Shown here: positions 1 through 7,971 of the stretch, in pieces
Layout of the letters: every line of letters begins with the position of its first letter
Numbering within the stretch: position 1 is the first letter of the stretch
Source of the DNA: an uncultured Oribacterium sp.
GTDB taxonomy: Bacteria > Bacillota > Clostridia > Lachnospirales > Lachnospiraceae
Direction: 5' to 3'
Assembly (NCBI GenBank): GCA_946413525.1
Contig: CAMKKZ010000015.1
Span: 1 to 64,000, forward strand
DNA: 64,000 bases
Program-made: the position numbers and the translations under genes
Notes under the pieces: model-generated
What the model saw: the letters and a program-made list of their open reading frames with translations, nothing else
Database searches by the model: none
Told to the model about the DNA's origin: nothing

Positions 1-209
1 AACTTAAGGCCGTGAAGCAGGTCGGCAGGAAGCCTGTCACCATGGAGATGATGGATCAGGCGGCGGAGAAGGCCATAAAGCAGATTGACGACCGTTCATA
101 TGTGGACGCCCTCCTGGAGGAAGGCTACGGGAACATAGGGAGATACGGCATCGCCTTCTTCAAAAAGAAATGCAGGGTGCATTATAAGGATGGGTACATT
201 TCGGGCTGA
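1..209 (+). CDS. AAA-ATPase/PD-(D/E)XK family protein, C-terminal end (5' cut by window edge)
   Basis: The open frame enters from the left edge (first full codon at position 3) and stops at 207-209. The visible 68 or so residues carry the family's usual C-terminal pattern: an amphipathic AIKQIDDRSY helix, then GYGNIGRYGIAFFKKKCRV, which is the last strand-helix of the DUF1703-type (PDDEXK_9) nuclease-like domain. In this family an N-terminal AAA-like ATPase precedes the nuclease-like domain. These proteins are common in gut Clostridia and Bacteroidetes and their biological role is unproven. The last 94 bp of this gene plus 24 bp downstream recur at 2012-2129. A closely related gene follows 48 bp later. 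Confidence 0.8.
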   Translation, partial: LKAVKQVGRKPVTMEMMDQAAEKAIKQIDDRSYVDALLEEGYGNIGRYGIAFFKKKCRVHYKDGYISG

Positions 210-233
210 TTGCCGGGACAGGGTGGAAAGGGG
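116..233 (+). repeat. 118-bp direct repeat, copy 1 (gene tail plus stop)
   Basis: Positions 116-233 and 2012-2129 are identical except for one base (137 versus 2033). Copy 1 is the 3' end of the first ATPase gene with its stop codon and the GC-rich spacer after it. Confidence 0.95.
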
Positions 234-257
234 GGCGGGGAACTGAGGGAACAAGGG

Positions 258-1994
258 ATGAAGCGGGTAATCGGAACAGGAGTACAGGATTTTGAAAAAC
301 TGAGGATCAATAATGGCTTTTACGTAGACAAAACTGATTTTATCAGGGAATGGTGGCAGGGAAATGATGATGTGACCCTGATCACCCGTCCGCGGCGATT
401 CGGGAAAACGCTGAATATGTCTACGCTGAATTGTTTTTTCTCCAATAAATACGCAAATCGCCCGGAGCTTTTTGAAGGACTGAAGGTTTGGGAGAATCCG
501 GCCATGCGGGAGCAGCAGGGAAAATGGCCGGTGATCTTCCTGTCTTTCGCAGGGGTAAAAGGGGGAACTTATGCCAGCGCAATGAAGCAGATGAAGACAG
601 TCCTGGTCAGACTTTTCTCCGCGCATGTCGAATTATACCAGACGGATATGCTGGACAGGAATGAGCAGGAATCTTTGAACCGGATCAGGGCAGATATGGA
701 TAATGATGACGCGGCAATGTCTTTGAATCTTCTTTCCGCGCTATTGGAGAAAATCCATGGAAAAAAAGTTCTGATTTTCATGGATGAATATGATACGCCG
801 CTGCAGGAAGCATATGTGAACGGATACTGGGATGAACTGGCGGCGTTTACCAGAACGATGTTCAACAATGCCTTTAAAACGAACCCTTCCCTGGAGAGAG
901 GGATCATGACGGGAATTACCCGGGTCAGCAGGGAGTCCATTTTCTCCGACCTGAACAATCTGGATGTAGTGACTACGACTTCAGAAAAGTATGCCATTGA
1001 CTTCGGCTTCACAGAGGAAGAGGTTTTCATGGCGCTGGAACAGCAGGGGTTTGGAGAAACGGAAAAAGAGGAGGTGAAGATCTGGTACGATGGATTTACC
1101 TTCGGCAGCCAGACAGACATATACAATCCATGGTCTGTGACCAATTATCTGGACAAAAGAAAACTTGATACGTACTGGGCGAACAGCAGCGGCAACTCTC
1201 TGATTGGGAAGCTGCTTCGGACGGGGGAGCCGGAGCTTAAGAGCCAGTTTGAAATTCTGCTGAAGGGCGGGGATGTAATGGTGCCGGTAGATGAGCAGAT
1301 CATTTTTAACCAATTGGACAGCAATCCGGATGCGGTTTGGAGCCTGCTGCTTGCGACGGGATACCTGAAAATTGTTCATATGATCTCAAAACCGGAGGCG
1401 GCCAGGACACAACAAAGACCATTGTACACCTTGACGCTGACAAACCTGGAAGTCAGGCTGATGTTTGAACAGATGGTTCGGGAATGGTTCGCCCGGACCG
1501 GAGGCTTGTTCGGATTTGCCAGCGCCATGCTTCAGGGTGATGTGGGGAGCATGGAGGATCGGCTGCAGGATATTATGATGACCTCTATGAGCTCCTTTGA
1601 CGGTGGGAAGAACCCATCCGTCAAGCTGCAGGAAAACTTCTATCACGGGCTGGTATTGGGGCTGCTGGCGGAAAACAGCCGGGAATATGTGATTACGTCC
1701 AACCGGGAAAGCGGCTATGGACGCTATGATGTGGTGATGGAACCGAAAGATGTTGGGAAACCGGCAGCCATTCTGGAATTCAAAGTCTTCAATGCAAGAA
1801 GGGGTGAGAAAACACTGGAAGATACTGTTCAGAATGCCCTTCGGCAAATTGAGGAAAAGCAATATGAAGCGGACCTGCTGGCCCGGGGCATTCCAAAGGA
1901 GAACATTCTGAAATACGGTCTCGCCTTCCAGGGGAAGGAATGCCTGATTCAAAAGCAGCGGGCAGATCAAGATATCCGGGACGATACAGCTTGA
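258..1994 (+). CDS. AAA-ATPase-like / PD-(D/E)XK nuclease-superfamily protein
   Basis: This 578-residue protein has the full architecture of the AAA-ATPase_like + PDDEXK_9 (DUF1703) family. An N-terminal motif GVQDFEKLR...YVDKTDFI is followed by a P-loop-like RPRRFGKTLN. A Walker B-like stretch LIFMDEYDTPLQEAY lies near residue 175, WYDGFTFG near 280, and a C-terminal nuclease-like core holds GRYDVVMEP and AAILEFKVF (the D...E-x-K signature). The ATG at 258 follows a GAGGGAACAAGGG ribosome-binding site and matches the family N-terminus; a TTG frame opening at 210 runs through the upstream spacer and is not preferred. Length is normal. The gene sits between the two copies of a 118-bp repeat. 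Function is unknown; defence or mobile-element roles have been suggested for such proteins. Confidence 0.9.
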   Translation: MKRVIGTGVQDFEKLRINNGFYVDKTDFIREWWQGNDDVTLITRPRRFGKTLNMSTLNCFFSNKYANRPELFEGLKVWENPAMREQQGKWPVIFLSFAGVKGGTYASAMKQMKTVLVRLFSAHVELYQTDMLDRNEQESLNRIRADMDNDDAAMSLNLLSALLEKIHGKKVLIFMDEYDTPLQEAYVNGYWDELAAFTRTMFNNAFKTNPSLERGIMTGITRVSRESIFSDLNNLDVVTTTSEKYAIDFGFTEEEVFMALEQQGFGETEKEEVKIWYDGFTFGSQTDIYNPWSVTNYLDKRKLDTYWANSSGNSLIGKLLRTGEPELKSQFEILLKGGDVMVPVDEQIIFNQLDSNPDAVWSLLLATGYLKIVHMISKPEAARTQQRPLYTLTLTNLEVRLMFEQMVREWFARTGGLFGFASAMLQGDVGSMEDRLQDIMMTSMSSFDGGKNPSVKLQENFYHGLVLGLLAENSREYVITSNRESGYGRYDVVMEPKDVGKPAAILEFKVFNARRGEKTLEDTVQNALRQIEEKQYEADLLARGIPKENILKYGLAFQGKECLIQKQRADQDIRDDTA

Positions 1995-2011
1995 TTCCGA
2001 GGGGGGAAAGG

Positions 2012-2129
2012 GGAGGAAGGCTACGGGAACATTGGGAGATACGGCATCGCCTTCTTCAAAAAGAAATGCAGGGTGCATTATAAGGATGGGTACATTTCGG
2101 GCTGATTGCCGGGACAGGGTGGAAAGGGG
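2012..2129 (+). repeat. 118-bp direct repeat, copy 2 (orphan gene tail)
   Basis: Second copy of 116-233. Here it encodes the last 30 or so residues of an ATPase/PD-(D/E)XK gene with its stop but without the body, so it is an orphan tail left by duplication or deletion. Confidence 0.95.
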
Positions 2130-2143
2130 AAGGGGGGAAGGAT

Positions 2144-2998
2144 GTGGGAGCCTATCTGAATCCTGGAAAGCGGAGTTACCAGATGGCGGTCAACTCTGAG
2201 ATATTTGTGGATAAAAGTGAAATGATCCAATATCTCAACAGAGTGGTGAATACGCAGCAAAGATTCGTCAGCGTTTCCCGTCCCCGGCGGTTCGGAAAAA
2301 CGATGGCCGCTGACATGGTTTGCGCCTATTATGACAGGAAAGCTGATAGTAAAGACCTGTTTGCCAAACGGAAGCTTGCCGGTTGCGTGTCTCATGTAGC
2401 TTGTGAAAAAGAAATTCCATGGGATATATATCTCGGAGGCTTTGATGTTATCCGGCTGGTGATGACAAAATTTTTCAAGAAGAAATTATCTGTTGCTGAT
2501 GCATTGGCAAGGGATTATCAGGCTGTTCGTGACTGGTATGATGGATATGAAGTCAGTGATATAATACCTTCGGATCCGGGACATGAAGAGTCGTGTTCTG
2601 CTGACAAAACGCCGGATGCGGTCAGGTATTCTCTTTACAGTCCTTTGTCTGTGGTGGACGCAATGACTACAGGCGTTATTAAGGATTATTGGAACAAGAC
2701 AGAGACATATGAAGCTTTGGCTGAATTTATTGAAATGGATTATGATGGCCTGAAGGAAGCCGTTGCGCTCCTGATGGATGGCGCAAGGATTGTGATTGAC
2801 ACATCAACCTACCAGAATGACATGACTACTTTTCATGGAAGGGACGATGTGCTTTCACTCCTGGTTCATTTAGGTTATCTTGGATTTGACGATAGAAGGA
2901 GCGAGGTTTTCATCCCGAATCGGGAGATTCTGGATGAGTTCAGGACATCTACGAAAACTGAATTCAAGCATCATAAGTGTATAATCGAAAAAGTTTGA
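2144..2998 (+). CDS. Internally deleted AAA-ATPase-like (DUF1703-type) protein, probably non-functional
   Basis: This 284-residue frame starts with GTG at 2144, exactly where the family N-terminus (GAYLNPGKRSYQMAV) begins, after a purine-rich GGGGGGAAGG. The P-loop-like SRPRRFGKTMAADM is present near residue 45. The protein then jumps from FDVIRLVMTKFF directly to ARDYQAVRDWYDGYEVSD. About 150 residues that normally hold the Walker B segment are missing. It ends at EFKHHKCIIEKV, without the C-terminal nuclease-like domain. I read it as an in-frame deletion derivative that has also lost its 3' part. It belongs to a different subfamily from the gene at 258. An expressed regulatory fragment cannot be excluded. 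Confidence 0.7.
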   Translation: MGAYLNPGKRSYQMAVNSEIFVDKSEMIQYLNRVVNTQQRFVSVSRPRRFGKTMAADMVCAYYDRKADSKDLFAKRKLAGCVSHVACEKEIPWDIYLGGFDVIRLVMTKFFKKKLSVADALARDYQAVRDWYDGYEVSDIIPSDPGHEESCSADKTPDAVRYSLYSPLSVVDAMTTGVIKDYWNKTETYEALAEFIEMDYDGLKEAVALLMDGARIVIDTSTYQNDMTTFHGRDDVLSLLVHLGYLGFDDRRSEVFIPNREILDEFRTSTKTEFKHHKCIIEKV

Positions 2999-3098
2999 AA
3001 GGCACGCCTTTCATGTCTTATTTGTGCCGTTCTTATGGGAATGGGGGATCGGTGAAGGCTTCGGAACCGTTCCCTCTAAAGAAAATAGATTTTGTAGC

Positions 3099-3127
3099 TT
3101 GTCATTAAACATTGCTTATGCTAGAAT
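3099..3127 (+). promoter_or_regulatory. Promoter for secDF
   Basis: TTGTCA (3099-3104), 17-bp spacer, TAGAAT (3122-3127): five of six matches in each box. It lies about 160 bp upstream of secDF. The 2999-3289 spacer otherwise holds two imperfect copies of a short GC-rich repeat (3155-3255, GGTGGTTGCGGG / GGTTGTTGCGGG). Confidence 0.6.
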
Positions 3128-3289
3128 ACGCAGAATATGGGGTTATTTGGCAGAGGCGCCGGCACCTTGGTGGTTGCGGGTGCGGATTGTCTGTGTTTCT
3201 TTCGCTATGGGCACGGATTGCCGGCACCCTGGTTGTTGCGGGCGCGGACTGCCGCGCCGGGATAATGCTTTGCAAAGGAAGTCATTCAC

Positions 3290-5455
3290 ATGAACAAAAA
3301 AATTCGAGCTTTTCTGCTGCTTTTCCTGCTGCTTCTCGCAACGGCAGGCTTCTGTTTCCTGGGATACAGGAACGCGTCCAGCATCAAGCTGGGTCTTGAC
3401 CTTAATGGGGGCGTTTCCATTACCTACCGGACCGTGATCGACGATCCGACGGCCGAACAGATGTCGGATACGGTTTACAAGCTCCAGTTGAAGGCCCAGG
3501 GCTATTCGACCGAGGCGCAGGTTTACCAGGAGGGCTCGAACCGCATTAATATCGACATTCCCGGGGCTACGGACGCGAACGAGATCCTGGCGGAGCTCGG
3601 CGAGCCGGGCACGCTCCAGTTTTCGGACAATAACGGGGAGGTCCTGCTGACGGGGGACGACGTAAAGAACGCCACCGCGGGCATGGTCAACCGGAACGGA
3701 AACACCGAATACGTGATCGAGCTTGTCTTTAATGACGAGGGGGCGAAGAAGTTCGCGGATGCCACCGCGGCCAATGTGGGCAACCCCCTTTACATCATTT
3801 ATAATTACAGCATCATTTCCGCGCCCACGGTGCAGGAGGCCATCAGCGGCGGCCAGGCGCAGATTACGGGGATCGGCAGCTACGAGGAGGCGACAAGGAT
3901 TGCCTCGACGATCCGTATCGGCGCGCTTCCGGTGCAGCTTACGGAGCTCCGTTCCAATGTGATCGGCGCGACCCTTGGCCAGGAGGCGATTTCCACCTCC
4001 CTGAAGGCCGGGGCCATCGGCCTTGCTCTGGTAATGGTCTTCATGATTGTCGTCTACCTCCTCCCGGGACTTTGCGCGTCCCTTGCCCTTATAATGTATG
4101 TGGGGCTGGAGCTTGTGCTGCTGCAGGCTTTTGAGGTCACGCTGACCCTGCCGGGCATCGCCGGCATTATCCTTTCCATCGGCATGGCGGTGGACGCGAA
4201 CGTCATTATTTTTACGAGGATCAAGGAAGAGCTCGGAGCCGGAAACTCCGTGAAGCAGGCCGTGAAGGCGGGATATTCGAAGGCCCTGTCGGCCATCCTG
4301 GACGGAAACATTACAACCTTGATTGCCGCTGCGGTGCTTTATCTCAGGGGCTCCGGCACGGTCAAGGGCTTCGCGACGACGCTGGCCATCGGTATCGTGC
4401 TTTCCCTTTTGACGGCTCTCCTTATCACGAGGGCCTTCATGTGGTGCTTCTTCGCGATTTTCGCGGATGAGCCGAAGTATTACGGAATCAAGAAGGCGGC
4501 CAAGGTCTACGATTTTATCGGCTACAGGAAGATGGCCTATATCATTTCCGCGGTAATCGTGCTGGCCGGCTTTGCGGGCATGGCCGTGAACAAGGGTTCC
4601 CTTGGAAGCCTGTTCAATTATGACCTGGATTTCCAGGGCGGTTCCTCTACAAATATTACCTTTAATGAAGACCTGTCCATGGACGAGGTGGACAGCAAGG
4701 TCATTCCGGTCTTCGTGGAGGTGACCGGCGGCGACGCCTCTACGCAGGCCTCCAAGGTGGCGGGCACGAACGAGGTTATCATCAAGACCCGGACCATGAC
4801 GACGGAGGAGCGTACGGAGCTCTATGAGAAGCTGGTGGAGACCTTCGGTGTGGACGAGGACAAGATTACCACGGAGAACATTTCTGGAGCCATTTCCCTT
4901 GAAATGAAGCAGGACGCGGTGTGGGCGCTGGTTATCGCCATCATCTGCATGCTGATTTATATCTGGGTACGCTTCAAGGACCTGAAGTTTGCTTCTGCGT
5001 CCGTGATCGCGCTGGCGCATGACGTTCTGGTGACGATCACCTTCTACGCTATTTTGCGCTGGGCGGTCGGCTCAAGCTTTATTGCCTGCGTGCTGACCAT
5101 AGTTGGTTATTCCATCAATGCCACGATCGTCATTTTTGACCGGATCCGGGAGAATCTGCATACGATGGGTTCCAAGGCGGATATAAAGGATTGCGTGAAC
5201 AAGGCCATTTCCGAGACGCTGACAAGGTCCATCAATACTTCGCTGACGACGTTCATTACCGTGCTGATGCTTTTCATTTTCGGCGTCAGCTCCATCCGGG
5301 ATTTCACGATGCCGCTGATGGTGGGTATTATATCGGGGGCCTGGTCATCTGTCATGATCGCCGGCCCGCTCTGGTATGATCTGCGTACCTGGTCTAAGGC
5401 GCTTGCCGCAAAGAAAGCGGCAAAGCCTGTTTCTGCCAGGATCGTAAAAAAATAA
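3290..5455 (+). CDS. secDF: Protein translocase subunit SecDF (fused SecD-SecF)
   Basis: A 721-residue SecD-SecF fusion, as in Bacillus. It is an RND-type membrane accessory of the SecYEG channel that uses the proton gradient to help pull proteins across the membrane. The first TM helix (residues 5-24) leads to the SecD hallmark LGLDLNGGVS (about 34-43), the periplasmic P1 region and the six-helix domain with GIAGIILSIGMAVDANVIIF. The SecF half starts near 410 with a TM segment and DLDFQGGSS, and ends with the conserved VGYSINATIVIFDRIREN. Length fits the 730-770 residues usual for fused SecDF. The ATG at 3290 follows GCAAAGGAAG. It is followed by a terminator and then by tgt and yajC, the partners normally found near secDF, here in the order secDF-tgt-yajC. 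Confidence 0.97.
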   Translation: MNKKIRAFLLLFLLLLATAGFCFLGYRNASSIKLGLDLNGGVSITYRTVIDDPTAEQMSDTVYKLQLKAQGYSTEAQVYQEGSNRINIDIPGATDANEILAELGEPGTLQFSDNNGEVLLTGDDVKNATAGMVNRNGNTEYVIELVFNDEGAKKFADATAANVGNPLYIIYNYSIISAPTVQEAISGGQAQITGIGSYEEATRIASTIRIGALPVQLTELRSNVIGATLGQEAISTSLKAGAIGLALVMVFMIVVYLLPGLCASLALIMYVGLELVLLQAFEVTLTLPGIAGIILSIGMAVDANVIIFTRIKEELGAGNSVKQAVKAGYSKALSAILDGNITTLIAAAVLYLRGSGTVKGFATTLAIGIVLSLLTALLITRAFMWCFFAIFADEPKYYGIKKAAKVYDFIGYRKMAYIISAVIVLAGFAGMAVNKGSLGSLFNYDLDFQGGSSTNITFNEDLSMDEVDSKVIPVFVEVTGGDASTQASKVAGTNEVIIKTRTMTTEERTELYEKLVETFGVDEDKITTENISGAISLEMKQDAVWALVIAIICMLIYIWVRFKDLKFASASVIALAHDVLVTITFYAILRWAVGSSFIACVLTIVGYSINATIVIFDRIRENLHTMGSKADIKDCVNKAISETLTRSINTSLTTFITVLMLFIFGVSSIRDFTMPLMVGIISGAWSSVMIAGPLWYDLRTWSKALAAKKAAKPVSARIVKK

Positions 5456-5499
5456 ACGGACGTGGCTGCATTTTCCGCCTGATGCTTTCAGGCTCATGG

Positions 5500-5579
5500 C
5501 GGATATGGCGCGGAGCGCCTCTGGACCCCCACATTCGCAGTCGTCAAAGGCGACTGCGAACAGGGCGCTGGATAGTTAC
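5500..5579 (+). repeat. R1 dispersed element, partial copy
   Basis: The segment GGCGCGGAGCGCCTCTGGAC...GCAGTCGTCAAAGGCGACTGC...CAGGGCGCTGGATAGTTACC matches the right half of the R1 elements at 12797, 29428 and 32375 (the last inverted). The left end with the long hairpin is replaced by a different short palindrome (GCCTGATGCTTTCAGGC). Confidence 0.65.
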
Positions 5580-5608
5580 CATTTTTGAGGAATTGTGTGG
5601 AAGATTTC

Positions 5609-5640
5609 CGCCCGGTACCATACCGGGCGTTTTCTTTTAT
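5609..5640 (+). terminator. secDF: Rho-independent terminator after secDF
   Basis: A 9-bp stem CGCCCGGTA / TACCGGGCG with a 3-nt loop (CCA) is followed by TTTTCTTTTATT. It is placed to end the secDF transcript. Confidence 0.85.
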
Positions 5641-5715
5641 TATTGCAGTAATGCCAGGATGAGGATGCTGCCTTGCGGCAAGCGGCGGCTTGAGGTAGGG
5701 GAGGGGTGGGAACGT

Positions 5716-5890
5716 GGAATGGCCAAAACTCACACTGACAGAGGAGCCTTGCTGATGCGATGCCGCATCGGTTTGTCATGAACTCAGAGTGGCCAAAACC
5801 CACTCTGATAGAGGGGTCATATAGTCTGCGATACCGCAGATCTTTGTCAGGAATTAAAGCAACTAACAAACCCGCTTTAATAGGGGAGGA
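5716..5890 (+). repeat. R2 structured repeat units upstream of tgt
   Basis: Two full units and a partial one. Unit 1 has GATGCG-ATGC-CGCATC and then TCAGAGTGG (5784-5792) pairing with CCACTCTGA (5800-5808). Unit 2 has CTGCG-ATAC-CGCAG and ATTAAAGC (5853-5860) pairing with GCTTTAAT (5874-5881). The second unit runs straight into GGGGAGGAGAGG, the ribosome-binding site of tgt. The paired arms differ between units yet stay complementary. Confidence 0.8.
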
Positions 5891-5898
5891 GAGGATAT

Positions 5899-7137
5899 AT
5901 GGTGAAAAAGGAGGGTTCTCCCGGGGAGGGATATGCCGATTCTGATTGGGAAGGGTGTCATTATAAAATAATTGCCTCCTGCGGCCGGGCAAAGTCCGCC
6001 CATATGGAAACGGTGCACGGGGAGATTGAAACGCCGGTATTTATGAACGTTGGGACGGCCGCGGCCATCAAGGGGGGCGTTTCCGCTGACGACCTTTATG
6101 AAATCGGGACGCAGGTCGAGCTGAGCAATACCTATCATCTGCATGTCCGCCCAGGGGACGGGCTGATCAGGGAGCTGGGAGGGCTGCATCGCTTCATGGG
6201 CTGGGACAGGCCGATCCTTACGGATTCCGGCGGCTTTCAGGTGTTCAGCCTTGCCGGGACGGGGCGGAAGATCAGGGAGGAAGGCGTTTTTTTCCATTCC
6301 CATATCGATGGGCGGAAGATCTTCATGGGGCCTGAGGAATCGATGCGCATTCAGTCCAACCTGGCCTCGACCATTGCCATGGCCTTTGACGAATGCCCCC
6401 CCGCTTTGGCGGACCGTACTTATATTGAGCCTTCTGTGGAACGCACTACCCGCTGGCTCCGCCGCTGTATGGAAGAAATGAGGCGGTTAAATGCCCTTCC
6501 GGACACCCTGAACCCCCGGCAACTGCTTTTCGGCATTAACCAGGGAGGGATACTCCCGGACATCCGGCTTCGCCACGCGGAGGAAATACGGAGCCTGGAT
6601 CTGCCCGGCTATGCCATCGGGGGGCTTGCCGTAGGGGAGACGCATGAGGAGATGTACAGTATTTTGGACATAGTGGTGCCGGCTCTTCCCAGGGAAAAGC
6701 CAACCTACCTTATGGGGGTCGGGACGCCGGAAAATATTATTGAGGCAGTGGACAGGGGGGTGGATTTTTTTGACTGCGTTTACCCCTCGAGAAACGGGCG
6801 GCACGGTCATGTTTATACCCATCGGGGCAAGCTGAATCTTTTCAATAGTAAATACGAAAAGGACCCGTTGCCCATAGAGGAGGGCTGCGGCTGCCCGGCC
6901 TGTGCCGGAAGCGTAAGGCCCGATGGGAGCCGGGGCCCTGGTTTTTCGAGAGCCTATATACGCCATCTGCTGAAAGCAAAGGAGATCCTGGGTCTTCGCC
7001 TGTGCGTCCTCCATAACCTGTATTTCTACAACCACCTGATGGAGGAAATCAGGGAGGCCATCCGGGGCGGCACCTGGCGGGATTGGAAGGAGGCAGCCCT
7101 TCGGCGGTACCGGGGCGGGGCAGGACAGTCGTCTTGA
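5899..7137 (+). CDS. tgt: tRNA-guanine transglycosylase (queuosine pathway)
   Basis: A 412-residue bacterial Tgt, which exchanges guanine-34 for preQ1 in the anticodon of GUN-reading tRNAs. DSGGFQVFSL carries the general acid/base Asp (about residue 109). FDCVYPSRNGRHG carries the nucleophilic Asp (about 292). The GINQGG motif is present. The zinc site is CGCPAC (about 329-334) with His in VLHNLYF. The N-terminus is roughly 20 residues longer than usual before the conserved KSAHMETVHG-like start, but the ATG at 5899 has the best ribosome-binding site (GGGGAGGAGAGG), supplied by the end of an R2 repeat. Neighbours secDF and yajC are the classical partners. Confidence 0.97.
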   Translation: MVKKEGSPGEGYADSDWEGCHYKIIASCGRAKSAHMETVHGEIETPVFMNVGTAAAIKGGVSADDLYEIGTQVELSNTYHLHVRPGDGLIRELGGLHRFMGWDRPILTDSGGFQVFSLAGTGRKIREEGVFFHSHIDGRKIFMGPEESMRIQSNLASTIAMAFDECPPALADRTYIEPSVERTTRWLRRCMEEMRRLNALPDTLNPRQLLFGINQGGILPDIRLRHAEEIRSLDLPGYAIGGLAVGETHEEMYSILDIVVPALPREKPTYLMGVGTPENIIEAVDRGVDFFDCVYPSRNGRHGHVYTHRGKLNLFNSKYEKDPLPIEEGCGCPACAGSVRPDGSRGPGFSRAYIRHLLKAKEILGLRLCVLHNLYFYNHLMEEIREAIRGGTWRDWKEAALRRYRGGAGQSS

Positions 7138-7139
7138 AA

Positions 7140-7445
7140 GGTGATTGCGGGAAATCTGAAAAAGTGATATTCTGGAATTGTAAAAACATATATTCCCTGG
7201 TTCATGGCGGCAAGCCTTATTTCCTGAGCCGCCCGCGTCGTTTCGGGAAGAGCCTCTTTCTTTCCACGCTTCGTTATTATTTCGAGGGGCGGCGGGAGCT
7301 TTTTGAAGGTCTCCGCATCTTTGAACTTGAAAAAGACAACCCGGAGGCCTGGCAGCCTTGCCCTGTGTTTTATTTTGATTTCAATAAGGATAATTTGAAC
7401 TCAATTAGTGAAAACAAGTCAGTTTATGGTCAGGTTTATAGTTGA
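7140..7445 (+). pseudogene. AAA-ATPase-like (DUF1703-type) gene fragment
   Basis: The reading frame across about 7180-7405 encodes YSLVHGGKPYFLSRPRRFGKSL, a ...YYFEGRRELFEGL helix and PVFYFDFNKDNLNS. This is the N-terminal P-loop region of the family at 258-1994. The family start (YVDKTEYI-like segment) is missing. The frame ends at 7445, about 90 residues after the P-loop, with none of the later domains. Both ends are broken, so this is a relic. It lies just after tgt and separates it from yajC. Confidence 0.8.
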
Positions 7446-7635
7446 CTTTATGGTTTATTCGCTCAATTCATGGGCAGAAATAGGAATAATGCTGGATATT
7501 TGCATTATTATATGATAACATTCTAATGTTATGCTGGCTTACGGTCAGTTTTGAGCTTTCAGGCGCGTCGTCGGTGAACGCATGGCGGCCTGTTTTATGG
7601 GGAATTCATCAGGAATTTGCAGGAGGAAATCGTTG

Positions 7636-7920
7636 ATGGGTACAGTCGGATGGATAATTTACCTTGTGGCAATCATGGCAATGTTTTATTTCATTGGGAT
7701 CAGGCCGTCCCAGCAGGAGAAGAAGAAACAGGAAGCCATGCTGGCCGCTGTTGCCGTGGGGGACACGGTGCTGACCACGTCTGGTTTTTACGGGGTCATT
7801 ATAGATATGACGGATGATACAGTGATTGTTGAGTTTGGCAGCAACAAGAACTGCCGTATCCCCATGCAGAAGGCGGCGATTGCCCAGATAGAGAAGCCGA
7901 TTACGGATGAGAAGAATTAA
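7636..7920 (+). CDS. yajC: Preprotein translocase accessory subunit YajC
   Basis: A 94-residue protein with one N-terminal TM helix (WIIYLVAIMAMFYFIGIRP), a QQEKKKQEAML linker and a small YajC beta domain (VAVGDTVLTTSGFYGVI...VEFGSNKNCRIPMQKAAI). YajC associates with SecDF at the SecYEG channel. The ATG at 7636 follows CAGGAGGAAAT. An in-frame ATG at 7582 would add 18 residues with no family match and is not preferred. It stands 52 bp before the HipA-like gene. Confidence 0.93.
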   Translation: MGTVGWIIYLVAIMAMFYFIGIRPSQQEKKKQEAMLAAVAVGDTVLTTSGFYGVIIDMTDDTVIVEFGSNKNCRIPMQKAAIAQIEKPITDEKN

Positions 7921-7971
7921 GGGCTGAATCTGTTCCCGGCCGATGGGGGCGAGGGCAGGGAGGTATGAATA

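Noticed and set aside
3143..5020. 625-codon open frame on the minus strand opposite secDF
   Set aside because: It lies entirely antisense to a certain gene, and its translation is Arg/His/Gly-rich with no domain. Similar long antisense frames opposite rpoC (18323-19885), rpoB (15567-16769), dctM (46087-46998) and the helicase (52436-53974) are shadows of biased codons.
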